Positions 13,064-24,600 of a DNA stretch of 64,000 bases are shown here, in pieces; the stretch's first letter is position 1; the number at the start of each line of letters is the position of its first letter. This stretch comes from Cotesia glomerata. Lineage: Eukaryota > Arthropoda > Insecta > Hymenoptera > Braconidae. The stretch lies in contig NC_058159.1 of assembly GCF_020080835.1 (NCBI RefSeq), positions 9,424,001 to 9,488,000 of the forward strand, written 5' to 3'. A program made the position numbers and the translations under genes. Below the pieces are notes generated by a model. That model ran no database searches and had not been told where the DNA came from. It saw only the letters and a list, made by a program, of their open reading frames with translations.

Positions 13064-14059
13064 CCTCATAACTTCTGAACGGCTTAACCGTTTTGCTCAC
13101 AGTTAGTGTCATTCCAAAGGTCTTTGCCAAACTTAGATTTTCTGTAAGTTGGAACCGATTCGGACCAGTAGATTTCGAGAAATTGCAAAAAAAGTGAAAA
13201 AAAAATTGTTTTTTTTTTTTCTATTTTTTTTAAATATCGCCGAATTGGCTGAACCGATCGACCTCAAAAACTAATCAGCTCTTAACTTTGAAAACCTGCA
13301 TCGATCGCCACCAAAAGCGTCAGAATCGGTTGATGCGTTCGTGAGATATCGTTGCCGAAAAAAATCGAAAAAAGTGTTTTTTTGTAATAACTCCGAAATG
13401 TTTTATCAGATCAATTTTTTTGTTCAAAAATATTCATAGAGCTCAAAAAACTACATCGATCGCCGCCAACCGCGTGCAAATCGGTTGATTTATTCAAAAG
13501 TTATAGCAGTTTGAAAATTAAAAAAATCATGTTTCATCGAACTTTGATAAGATTTTTGAGCTCGAAGAGGTCAAAAACGTCATAAGTGCTATTTTAAACA
13601 CCTAGGTATGGAATTAGCGGGAAGTTACGGGGATGGCCTTCAGGGTCAACCGTTTTCCTAATTTTTTATCATAAATACGCCGTAAAAACAAGCAGAATCA
13701 AAAAAAAAATTTGAAAATGTTAATTTTTCACCTAGTTATGGCCCAAAATGGGGTTGACCCATCTTGTAAATATTTACCAAAAATTTTGTTAAGTCAATTC
13801 TGATCAATCTGAAATCGATGTTATCAATTATTAATTAATTTTTTTTGTTTTTCAATTTAATAATTAAATGAGAATATTCGCGATAATGATATTTTAAGGT
13901 TATTGGATAGATTTACAAAGTGAAAAGCTTCGTACTTATCTATATTCATGCTGTAAAACAAATGCATTTATATTTTTGACAAGAACATTATTTAGTTTTT
14001 TATATGCTCTGCAATAGCATTTTTTGAATTATTAATCAATAACTAAAAGAAAAACTCAA

Positions 14060-17000
14060 ATGGATAGCATATTACAAAATTATAATTCAAAATTTATGTA
14101 TAGAGTGCCTGACGGATTACGAGAATTGTGCAAAGATATTTCTCACAAGGTATGTATAATGTATTGATTTTACAAGTATAATAATATTCAATTAATAATG
14201 TATAATCATTTTATACCATACTCAGGTTTTGCGCAGTCAGCCAACAAATATTTATCATTTTATCGCTGATTATGTTGACGTACTTTTAATTACACGAGAC
14301 AATACGAAAGGTATTTTTTGTTTATTAAAATTACTTTTTTAATTAATATTCTATGTTATCGCGTTATAATTTATAATATTTATGGGTTTTATAATTAGTG
14401 GCAATTAATGTTGTAAATAATATTGTGGAGAGCAGTGAATTTATTATTAATACTCTTGACTCTATGGGATTGGACTTGAAACAAATTGCTAGAGTAGCAC
14501 CGAAATTACAACAAGCGTTTCGTGATTATTTGGACACCAATCATAAATCATGTAAAATTAAAATACCTTTTAATTTTATTTGCTGTGTATTTCAATGTTG
14601 TTATTAGATATGTTATTATCTGTATCAAGTAGTATTAATATTCATTGTATGTTAATCCAGATGATGAGTGCGGAATTACTATGAAAAAAATTATTGATAA
14701 TGCTAGTATTGAATCGGATCAAGCTCAAAAAGCAGCTACCACTATTCAAGTAATGTTATATATTTAATATTTATTTTATAAGATGTAATAATTATTTTAT
14801 AACAAGAGATAGAACCAATCATTTGATCAGCCAAGCGAAATTGGTTAGATTTAATTTAAGAAAAAAAAAACCAAAGCAGGCATTACACAAAATATCAAAT
14901 AATGTTTCATCTCTTGCATTACATCGCATTTTTTTTTTTTTTTTTTTGTATCAAAGCCTCGAGTTTTAATGTCTGAAACCAGTCGAAGCAAGAATTACCG
15001 ATAATAAATAGTGAATATTCACTATTTCATTTTTAAAGAGTACGTTGCTTGCATTTTTTATCGAGACAAACCAGATAAGTTACAATTTAGGTACACAGTT
15101 ACAAATAGTAAATAAAATTAGTAGGATAGTAATAAAAAGAACATAAACTTTAGATTTAAGATAATCCTGTAAATGAGATTTACTTTTACCCTGGAAGTTT
15201 GTTCAAAACGTGACCTAAGTTTTATAGGATTTTCACTTTCTTTATACAAAAATAAAATAATTGAAAATAAGAAATCAAAATCTATGAATATAGTGAATGT
15301 CAGAAGAAATCACCAGAGCTTGTGAGTCACGGAATACTATACTGTAACTTAAGACTTGTATGTCACAGAGTCTTATGTGCTTCCGAAGAAATATGTTTGG
15401 AGCCAATGAGAGAGTACTGGTGACTTTCATGTATTACGAGAACAAGTTAATATATTAATTAAATTTCTATAGATATCAATACCGAAAACATATCAAGATC
15501 TGAGTGATTAAGGGCTAGTTTTTCAATCCGAGATAAAATTTTATTCTATGCCAATATATATATTATACTGGCAATAATAATTTTATCCTGGATAAAATTT
15601 TATCTCGGATTTAAAAACTGGCCCTAAAAGTTAACAGAAGTCATTGAATTATGGAAAATTTGGGATAATCCGCTTTGTACAAACTTCAAGGGTAATTAGT
15701 AAGGATACGGAATAAAAGTAGAGTTACATACTCGAAAAAGAAGACTAAAAATTGTAAATTTTAGCAGACGCACATTATCAGTTCCTGAATTAAGATCTCT
15801 GTGCTTCCAGTCCATAGCAATTGTTATATTTTTCAAAAGTATACTGTGAAAATATAATACATAACTATAAAAATATATTAAATGCAGACAAAATATAATA
15901 AATAATTTATAATTATACCTTGTCAAAACTTTTTTTTCTTGACCGTGTTACAGTTTAGAGTTCTAAAATCTTTTTTTTTTTTTTTTTTTTTAATGAAGCT
16001 ACTTAAAAAAAAAATGAGAACATTTACGACATAAATCTTTTTTCATTCACCGATGATATTTATTCTTATAGATCATAACTATTGCTGGAAGATTTATTTT
16101 GATAGTATTTCTTGAAACTTTTAGTTAAATCCAATTTTAAAACCTCTAGATTGATTGATTAAAAAATAAGTAAATAAAACAATTTTGAATTATAATTAAA
16201 AAAATTTAGAATTTTGCCAGAATTGTTACCATATAGACTCTCATTATTATTAGAAACAAATAGTAATAAATTATAATATCAGAATGATATTCCATTAAAA
16301 TATAAATTAGACTCAAAAAATTTTATTTAATTATGAATTTATTATTTCAACACTTAAAACATAAAACTGTTTTTATAAATATACGTAAATATGTAATTTA
16401 CACAATATTAAGATGAATCCACCACTCTTTGTCGTAGCCCTCGCTAACATGATCCACCAATGCCTTTCTACGTTGTTCGCAATAGGAAGTCTTATCTTGG
16501 ACCTTTCGCTTGATTTCATTCAGCTCTTCATTTTCAATATCCTCCTCCAAATAATGCGACAAAGTTTCCGTAGCTTTTTCTAAGTCCTGTTGATTGTCTT
16601 CAAAAATGGTCGTTTGGTTGCTCTTCTCCAGGAAGTACGCGAATGCATACGTGTACATCAGTGTTTGCCTGCACTGACATAGCACACTAACCGCGTTCTT
16701 CAGGAACTGGCACTCTGCCCAGGACATTCTCATCACCTGGAACTCCCGAGCCTTCTTCTCGACAGTTTCATACAAATTATTCTCCAGTTGAAGGGAGTTC
16801 ATATGATTCATGTACCTTTCAAAGTGAAACAAGTACCTTTTTAACTGTAACTTAGTTGAATCAATCCCTTGAGCTTCCATGACCTCCTGGTACCTATTGC
16901 ATTTGTAAAAGTCGTTGTGTTGCTTCCATTTCTCGATGCAGATCCAACAGAATTCGTGTTTGCACTTCTTGCAGGTCATGTGATTACACCCACCATTTTT

Positions 17001-20000
17001 CTCAATCATCGCAAAGCAGTTCGGACACTTCTTGGTGTTCAACTCTACCCAGGCCGAAGTTGCCGAGTCATCCTCTAATTTCTTCAACCATTTTCTTAAA
17101 TACTCACATAAAATAGGCGCATGCCACTTCTCGTTGCACTTGAAACAAAATGTCTGTCCGCAGTGACATGTCACGGGTTTACAATCAACATACTGGACTT
17201 TTATCGCCCGGTTGCAGTCTGGAGTTGAACACCATTTCAACAATCTGTTGTATTCAACAAAACTTTGTGTTATTAAGTGCTGGTACTTGGCCTTTACTTT
17301 GGGATCCTTAATCATCGTCATCGTTGTGGTGTCGTCTACTAAAATGTCGCACTTGTGAGCCGGACATGCAATAGTGAGGCACTCACCTTCATTCATCACC
17401 TTCATGGAGAGATATTGGTTCCAGCAGTCGCCACAAAACTGGTGTTCGCACTCCAACCCGGTCATCGAGTCTTTAGAGAGTGGATTCATGCAGATGTCAC
17501 AGTCCTTTATGGAACCCACAGATAATTTTTTGTTACTGTTATCGATTGACGTAGGATCAACTATGCGAGCCTCTTTGAAGAGGACAGCTCTGTTTCCCGT
17601 GTAGAATTTTTCCAGTAGTTTGTCTTCATCCCATTTAAAGTGATGCAGCAAAATTCTCGTAACCGTGTTTGGGACCTGCAGGATAGTGTTTATAGAGGTT
17701 ATTTTTTTCAACATGTCAGTTACTAGTTCCTTGGAGCTGAGAACTTCATAACAGTATTTATCCTCTTGCATGTCCTCTAAATCTATATCCTCTCCACTTT
17801 CATACTCGTCCAGCTCGCAGTCTGTTAAAAAGTCGTCGTTGGAATCCATTTTTTTTGTGTAAAAAAAATTCAACTATCAGTATTTTTATACTTAAATTTT
17901 TCAATAATAGTTTGTTTTTAATTAATTTTATATTTTATTTTATATAATTTAGTTTTTAGAACTTTTTTTTTATTTACTTGTACCGATACTGTTATTTGAT
18001 GGTTAGGTTTTATAAAATAGCAATCACGTGCACAAACAAATGATAATTTCACGTGGCCGATGACCAACGATGATAATAAATATATAAATGTATGCAGAAG
18101 CAATACTGGTAGTGATTATTATAAGCTCACGTCCGTACACTTTACAAGGCGTTAGGAAATGATGCGTTATGTGTTTACTTATATTTGAATAAAATGGCTG
18201 TGTTCAGGTTTACTAAGTTCTGAGTAGGGCTGACTTTATCTACCAAAAAATTAATATTTAGACACGCTTAAATAAATATACCTTGCATTGTTTTATTATA
18301 GATTTAAAAAAAAAAAACAATATAGTTGCTTTAAGTTGTTGCTACAAGATATGCTAAGATCTGCCAAGAACTTAGTAAACTTAAACGCGGCCAATGAGTC
18401 TTTAACAAACTGTAATCAAAATTAGGCATAATAATAATCTTATCCCCACCAATATGCGGTTAGTTATTTTCTTAACCAAAAATTAAATCACTAGACTTTA
18501 AGGCGATACTACACCCCCTATGATATATTACAGTATCAAAATTAGAGCGCGTGATTTAAATTTTTAATTTATGCAAAACGTTATAAATTCACGCTGCGTG
18601 AATGTAATTATTGTATTTATACAACGTTGATTTATCGGGAATTTTTATAAATAAATAGTTACTCTTATTAATTATTTGGTTAAGGTAAAAGCCCCAATTA
18701 TTGACGCTATAAGAGACAAAGTTATGATTTGATTTTTTTTAAGCAATCAAATATAAATATCGTTGAATTTTGTTTGTGGTAATGTCTTAAGTAATGTTTT
18801 AACTAATCAATTTCGTTTTTTAAAATGATAATCAGTGATACTTACTAATTAATTTAAAATAATTAAATAGATAATCTGGATACACCAATTATTGACGGGT
18901 TAAAAAACTGATTGATCTAAATATTGACGTACCGTAACCCCAATTATTGACGCCCCTACTGCGCATGCGTCGAATCATTTGGTTATATTTTATAACACTG
19001 AAGTTGACAGACATTAAAAATTATTTTAGAATTTTATAGCAATTAAATTATTATTGAAAAAAATTAATTAAAACGTTCCACATGTAAAAATTGATAAAAA
19101 TTACAAGTGAAAATTTTTAGAAGCTTTTTTTTATATTAATTGATTTGTTAAAAAAATTTTTTAAATTGACAGCTGACGGCTAACTTCAGTATGATTATAT
19201 TTTTATTTATCAAAACTTGATATAAAGTAATCAATATTATTAAAGTTATTTAATAATAATTTCTATGAATGATTAATTATTATTAAAAATATAATAATTT
19301 ATTCAAAAACTTATTTAACACCAAAACACGCCGAGTTATTTGACAGTTAAAAGCCTTGTATATAATCGCGTAACGTATTTTATACTTAAAAAAAAAGGCG
19401 TCACAGCGCTGTTGACTGGCTGTCAATATGGGATTCACCATAAAAATTATGAACTAGTTATTGACTCCCATTATTTAAATATTATAAAGCATACAATTAA
19501 TTTCGATTATTCAATTTTATAAATATTTCATGTACTGTTAATTAAAAAAAAAATAGGTCATATAATTACATGAAAAAATTAATTTAAACTCGGCAGTTAA
19601 AAAAAATGCTTTTCTAACCAAAGTTGTTAAGAAAATAGACGCTCGTAAGCTGATTTGATGAACTGGTGGTAACTTTATTTTTTTTTAATGATTAATATTT
19701 AATATTTTGAACTGAAAGTGATTTTTTTTCAATTTTTTAATTAATTAAAATTTAATAAAAATTTATTTAATCGTTATTCTTATTACAGATAATTTAATAT
19801 ATTTAAAGATAATTTAGGGTGTCAATATTTAGACCCCCGTCAATAATTGGGGCTTTTACCTTAGTTAAATTTAATTTTTTTAATTTGATTGTTAAATATT
19901 TTTATACAAATCTGTACAAAGAATCAGTGATATTTTTAACCATTTAAATTAAAAAAAAGTTACCGTTCAGATTCCAATGAAAATAAAAATAAAAAAAAAA

Positions 20001-20797
20001 TCAAGAGGATAAAATAAAAAGGATTTTACATTATATATTTTGTTTTTAAACAATTTGTCAGTTCTATATTAAAACTGAGAGTGCGGAATTTTTTTTCAAC
20101 TAAATACTTGTTTCAAATGATTAAATAGATATTAAATTTTAAAGTTTAAAAACACATTCAAAAAAATAATGATATTAAAGTTAGCTGTCACTTAACCATT
20201 TTTTTATTTTATTTAACAAAAAAATTTGTTCCGAAAAAATTAGTTTTTAAAAATTGCATTTTTAATTTATTAAATTTTCTAAATGTCAAAATTTTTTTCT
20301 TATTTTTTTTTATACAGTAATTTTTTTTTTTTTTTTTTTTTTAATTTGTTTAAAGTCGCATAAACTACTAAGGTCATGAGCGACTACAGTAGGGGGTAAA
20401 CTTTTGAGATTGGAACTCGTTTTATTTTTTGGACTGAGCAGAATAATAATCAGACTTAAATATTGAAAATATTTATTGGTGTACGCCAGACTCGAACCCG
20501 GTCCAATGCTTTGGTAAGCAAGGGTCGGATCCGATAGGGCTACTGCGCGCCTACAGTAATTTATTTATTATAAAAATTCTTAAAATTATTAAATATCTGC
20601 TAAATTAATTTTCATAAAAAAATAATATGCTTAACTTATTTACTTAACTGATCCAGAAAGCCTTTAGAAAATATCGCAAAGCATCGATAAATAATAAAAT
20701 ACCCAAGGAAAAAATGTTAACGCATGAAATGAAAACTGATGTTAAAGAATCAGCTGTTTTGTCAAAGAAAATACAAGATATTATTAATTCCATTTAG
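14060..20797 (+). CDS. RIIa-domain and IQ-motif protein, SPA17-like
   Basis: Exons 14060-14149, 14226-14310, 14399-14551, 14661-14749 and 20657-20797; phases agree and give 185 residues. The N-terminus (residues 14-58, VPDGLRELCKDISHKVLRSQ and on through YHFIADYVDVLL) is an RIIa-type dimerisation/docking fold, the module that binds A-kinase anchoring helices in flagellar proteins such as SPA17, ROPN1 and CABYR. The junction of exons 4 and 5 creates an IQ calmodulin-binding motif (TTIQ then KAFRKYR, fitting IQxxxRxxxxR). RIIa plus IQ is the SPA17 layout, so a role in the sperm flagellum or cilium is the best inference. The 5.9 kb fourth intron contains an antisense intronless gene. The stop TAG lies directly before a GT, so the 3' end may be alternatively spliced to the second IQ module at 21067. 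Confidence 0.75.
15511..15626. mobile_element. Short hairpin MITE
   Basis: Arms CCGAGATAAAATTTTAT (left) and ATAAAATTTTATCTCGG (right) pair perfectly, extended by GGGCTAGTTTTT against AAAAACTGGCCC at the tips. About 116 bp, within the long intron of the SPA17-like gene. Confidence 0.7.
16398..17873 (-). CDS. Ariadne-1-type RBR E3 ubiquitin ligase, intronless copy
   Basis: One uninterrupted frame of 491 codons; the Met at residue 9 (MDSNDDF) resembles the family start better, giving 483 residues. Order: acidic N-terminus, UBA-like segment (about 45-92, with HHFKWDEDKLLEKF), RING1 (about 125-175), IBR (about 215-256), RING2 (about 283-325) and Ariadne domain (about 335-491). The catalytic Cys in GGCNHM (residue 296) is kept, so HECT/RING-hybrid transfer of ubiquitin from UbcH7-type E2s is plausible. 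Length and order match ARIH1. Oddities: the second RING2 zinc pair is CKKC rather than C-x4-C, and the Phe of the autoinhibitory FE pair in the Ariadne domain (known from ARIH1) is Leu here (SLQLENNL). Absence of introns and antisense placement inside an intron of the SPA17-like gene indicate a retrocopy; the preserved frame suggests it is or was recently functional. Confidence 0.9.
   Translation of the reverse strand: MNFFYTKKMDSNDDFLTDCELDEYESGEDIDLEDMQEDKYCYEVLSSKELVTDMLKKITSINTILQVPNTVTRILLHHFKWDEDKLLEKFYTGNRAVLFKEARIVDPTSIDNSNKKLSVGSIKDCDICMNPLSKDSMTGLECEHQFCGDCWNQYLSMKVMNEGECLTIACPAHKCDILVDDTTTMTMIKDPKVKAKYQHLITQSFVEYNRLLKWCSTPDCNRAIKVQYVDCKPVTCHCGQTFCFKCNEKWHAPILCEYLRKWLKKLEDDSATSAWVELNTKKCPNCFAMIEKNGGCNHMTCKKCKHEFCWICIEKWKQHNDFYKCNRYQEVMEAQGIDSTKLQLKRYLFHFERYMNHMNSLQLENNLYETVEKKAREFQVMRMSWAECQFLKNAVSVLCQCRQTLMYTYAFAYFLEKSNQTTIFEDNQQDLEKATETLSHYLEEDIENEELNEIKRKVQDKTSYCEQRRKALVDHVSEGYDKEWWIHLNIV
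17874..18682. other. 5' flank of the ariadne copy, with an inverted repeat
   Basis: Intronic DNA of the SPA17-like gene. Between about 18193 and 18396 an inverted repeat pairs GGTTTACTAAGTTCT with AGAACTTAGTAAACTT, probably a MITE. No coding sequence seen. Confidence 0.5.
18683..19861. mobile_element. 1.18 kb DNA transposon with AGGTAAAAGCCCC ends
   Basis: Terminal inverted repeats of about 24 bases: AGGTAAAAGCCCCAATTATT, continuing GACG. Both flanks are TA (18681-18682, 19862-19863), a TA target duplication as for Tc1/mariner relatives. The terminal motif CCCCAATTATTGACG is repeated internally at 18893-18907 (one mismatch) and 18938-18952, with a shorter version near 18919. No transposase frame is seen, so it is non-autonomous. 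Its first bases match those of the element at 56854-58023. Confidence 0.8.
20473..20555 (-). mobile_element. tRNA-like SINE head, different family
   Basis: On the minus strand: a GCGCGCAGTAGCCCTATCGG-like A box region, then a B box GGTTCGAGTC (complement at about 20491-20500). It differs from the SINE at 1652 and 23687 in the head but has the same polymerase III layout. The body probably extends toward about 20390. Confidence 0.6.
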
Positions 20798-21066
20798 GTA
20801 AAAAAATACAAATATAAATATTTTCATGATATTTTGTTAAAGTGTGCAATGATGATCAAAGAACACGAAATATAATACTAAAATATTATTCAAGTTTTCA
20901 GTCAACATACCAAAGATTTTTTCCCACTGAAAATGATAAAAGGAGAAATTGCATAAAGGTTACGGTATTAAAATAAAAAGATGAAAGATTTATTATTAGA
21001 AATAAATGGGAATTTTTTTCATATTCCACAAGGAGATTAAAGTAAGATTTTAATTATTATTGACAG

Positions 21067-21362
21067 TAGATGAAAGAAATGAAAGCGTTGTAATAAAAAA
21101 TGAATATTCCCAGCCTGAGAGAAGTATTCAAGCCAGAGTTTCATTTAATGTGATGCATAAGTATCTTGATAAAATTAATTCTGAATCTGAATGCATCAAT
21201 CAACCAGCAATAATTATTCAGGTAATGGAATTTCAGTGTCATTAATTATTCTGTTTAATTTAAACACTTTTTAAAATAGAAATAGTTGATAATTTTTATT
21301 TTTATTATCTTCAACAGAGAAATTTCCGAAGACATCGAATTCCGCACAACCTTTATAAATAG
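21067..21362 (+). CDS. Second IQ-motif module, possible continuation of the SPA17-like gene
   Basis: Two apparent exons: 21067-21221 (after an acceptor ACAG, ending PAIIIQ) and 21318-21362 (after CAACAG, starting RNFRRHR and ending in TAG). Joined, they make IQxxxRxxR, with the splice at exactly the same place in the IQ motif as in the upstream exon pair, so this looks like a duplicated module. The entry exon needs one base from the previous exon, and no donor of that phase was found before the TAG at 20797. It may therefore be an alternative 3' end, an exon whose partner was missed, or a decayed duplicate. Confidence 0.45.
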
Positions 21363-21629
21363 AGAAGCTTAAGACATACGCACTCGATGGTAGTTGGAGC
21401 GACTTGTCAAGCAGACTTCAGCATTGAAAATATTAAAAGAAATTCTGTTATGTAAAAATATTTCAAAGAAATTCTTTTATAAAGACGAAATTGAACAACA
21501 TTTTATCCTTTTAAAAACGGACTTACAAAAGAAAATATATATTTGCAAAACAAGACAGAGTTACAAAAAATTTACATCCTAATTTTCAATTTTGATGAGT
21601 GAGTTATAAAAATCTATAACGGATAAATT

Positions 21630-24600
21630 TTATGTGAATATATGATTGATTAATTTAAGTTGCGATCGAAAACTCTTGGGTTTAAATCGATCGCACAACT
21701 GTAACTTGTTGGGTCTACTTAGAGAATTTTTTGTGTGAGTCCAACAGGTCTTACTGGCTCGGTGATCTGTACAACAAAGTTCTTTTGTTGCGTCGTCTGA
21801 CGTAAGCTGATCTGGGATTTTCTCGCATGACAAACTCTCATCGATCTTCATCCAACTAGGTATTACTTTCTTGCCCTTGGACTTTGACTCCCCAAGGATT
21901 TTCCGGTTCTTGAATTTCTCCACGAGAATGTCCATCGAGTCTTTGTGTTTGATCAAACCCTTACCTTTGACTGACTCTTGGCCCTCATAGTCGTCTCCAG
22001 TCTCGTCTGTATCTTTAACCGAAGTATGGATCATTTTCAAATTTATTGGTCGAATCGCATTACATCGTTTACAGAAAACTTGCGGCTCTTCGCTTTTGTA
22101 GTCATTTAATTTACTCATCTTTCTTTGATGCTCGCATCGCCTTTTTTTCTGAAAATTTATCTCTTGATATTCAGAGCTTATTGAATTATAGTGACGTTGA
22201 TGGCGCTGACAGTAATTACGGCGATGATGAAGATGACATTTTTTTTGACGAGTATGTGAATCTTCGTGGTAATTAATGAATTGTTGTTCTTGTTGTTGAG
22301 ATTCTTGTTCTAACTTGAAAAGTTTTGATGGAGAAAATCGTTGTATCTTCATTAGCGGGCCGTCGCGAGTTCGACGTTCCCACTCGTGTAGTTTACGTGA
22401 AAAGTCGACCACTCCATCATCATTTCGAGTGTCACCTGAAATTAATCGATGACATTTAATTATTTCGAATGAATAGAAACGTTTTCACACTCACTCTTCA
22501 ATTTATATACGTACTTTTGTAAAGAAGATCGATTGGCTCGCTAGTGCGATCGACTGATTTTCTATTGCGATTTGATTGTTCACAGTGATTACGTTTTATT
22601 TCATGATAAACTTTACCGCGTTTTACTACACTTGAAACTTCTGCTTCTCTTTGATTACTACAAAATTTACAATAAAATTTTTATAAAAAATTACAAACGC
22701 TTCTAGTAATTTATGTTAATAAATTAATAATTCAAGGATAATACATTTTTTATTTGATTTCGAAAAAAGCACTCTTTAAAAAAGCACTCTATAAAAAAAA
22801 CTCTCATCAATGAAAATATTTTTTTTACATAAATATATCAATAGTTACAATTTCGCTAACATTCATTATATCTAGAGTAATAGCTGTTGACTTCAGTGGA
22901 TTTAAAAGGCATGAAACATATTTTTGTAAATATTTTATTATTTTAAGTGCACTCAATTATTCATAGTCGTATTTTTTTATAACAGTAATAGTGCGTATAA
23001 ATTTTTCTGATTGAAAAAATAATGTAGAGTTTAAAATTAAAAGCTTTTTGCGCAACCCAATAATAATTCCAGCTACAAATAATATTTTTTCCCCGAAAAT
23101 TTTAATAATCATTAAAATTATTTTATAATTTATAATATTAAATAAAATACTTCTACTTGAAAATTGGGAAATTTATTCAAACTTTTTATAAATTCACAAA
23201 AGTCTGATTGCCGCACGTGAGTCAAATGTAGTATCAAATAAATTTAACGAATTTATTTATTTAAAATATCTTACTTCAATATAAAACAATTATATTTTTT
23301 AACAATAAATATATTTCGATTCTATCTTTATAATCTGATCTCATGAATGACTATTAAAAATATAAAAAAATGTTCAATATGAATCTGATACAATATTTCA
23401 AAACTCTATTGATTTTAATATCTAAATTTAATGAATCTCATGTTTCTTTAAAAAACCTTCTATAAAGTCTTACGAGGCATATAAAGATATTTTTTTGACA
23501 AATAGAATTAGTTTTAATTTATTTCGTAAAAATTTAATCTGAAAAATAAAACCTTATTAAGTTTTCAATAATATTTCAAAATATACTAAGAGAAAAAAAT
23601 TATTTTAAAAAAAATGAACAATAGTGTAATAAGAAATTAATTTGTTAAAAATTTTAATCAATTTTATTTCTTAGCTGAACAAGGTTGGCAATAGCCTAAT
23701 CGGCTCGGTACCTGCATTTCGAACGAGTGGGACCAGGGTTCGATTCCGGCGCGCACCAATATTTTTCAATGATTATAAACTAAAAATATGTGCGTTTAAT
23801 TGCCAGCCTCTGTACCGGTCGGGTTTTCTGTGGTTTTCCCTTATGGTTATGGAGGTAAAATGTCATTATAGAAGTACCTCCATACTATTTAAGACCGTAA
23901 TGCAAATGCAGGTACTGATTATAACGCGTAAGTCGGCCACAGTTGCAGCACATGTGTGTCGGGCATGAAAGAAAAAATCCCGACATGCAGGGGGGTGGGA
24001 CGAAAAAAAAAAAGTGGTTGAGAGTTATAATGACGGGGTTGATGATTATATTGCGGAGAAAAAAGTGGAGAGACAATAATTCCCCACCCTCCCTTTTAAA
24101 ACACTCTACAGTGATACAAGTAAAATCATCCTCAATTATTAGCTGAACAATTGAAAATTTTTCTCACTGCAACTTTATTATAGAAAAAAAGTTTTCTAGA
24201 TTTGGTAAAAAACAATTTTGGATGAAATTCACAAGTTGTCTATCTAAAATTATTTTTTTCTCAAATCTAGAATACTTTTTTTCAATAAGAAAGTTACAGT
24301 GAGAAAAATTTTTATTTCTTCAAATAAGAAATATAATTTTTTAAAATTTTTAACAAATCAATTTCTTACCACAATAATGCCCATTTTTTCAAAAATAGTA
24401 TATTACACACCTAGGGAAGTAAAGTAAGAAATGTCTCAGATCACATGTAATTGTTGGCCGAGGCGAAGCCGAGGTCAACAAACATGTGATCTGAGGCTTT
24501 CTTATTTACTTCCCGAGGAGTGTATACTAATTTTTTGTCCGACGAAGGCGGAAAGCGGCAACTTAGTTTAGCGCAGCGGGACGAAAGTTGCCGCTTTCCG

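Larger units (their letters stand above)
12325..13626 (+). mobile_element. Repeat family with AACTTCCCGCTAA ends, copy 1 (split by a LINE)
   Basis: Starts AACTTCCCGCTAAG and ends TTAGCGGGAAGTT. Shortly inside the left end is the conserved phrase TTATTGGTTTTACCCCGTTTT, then a (TG)n tract. Copies in the opposite orientation lie at 26403-27339 and 27554-28525, sharing these landmarks including the TG tract. The interior consists of diverged units around phrases such as CGATCGCC and ATCGGTTGAT. No coding capacity is visible, so it is non-autonomous or satellite-like. Confidence 0.75.

Noticed and set aside
19163..20190. MITE ends similar to the GTCAGCTAATTTCAGTAT family near 19165 and 20180
   Set aside because: The two ends differ too much and straddle the end of the 18683-19861 transposon; no coherent element could be drawn.
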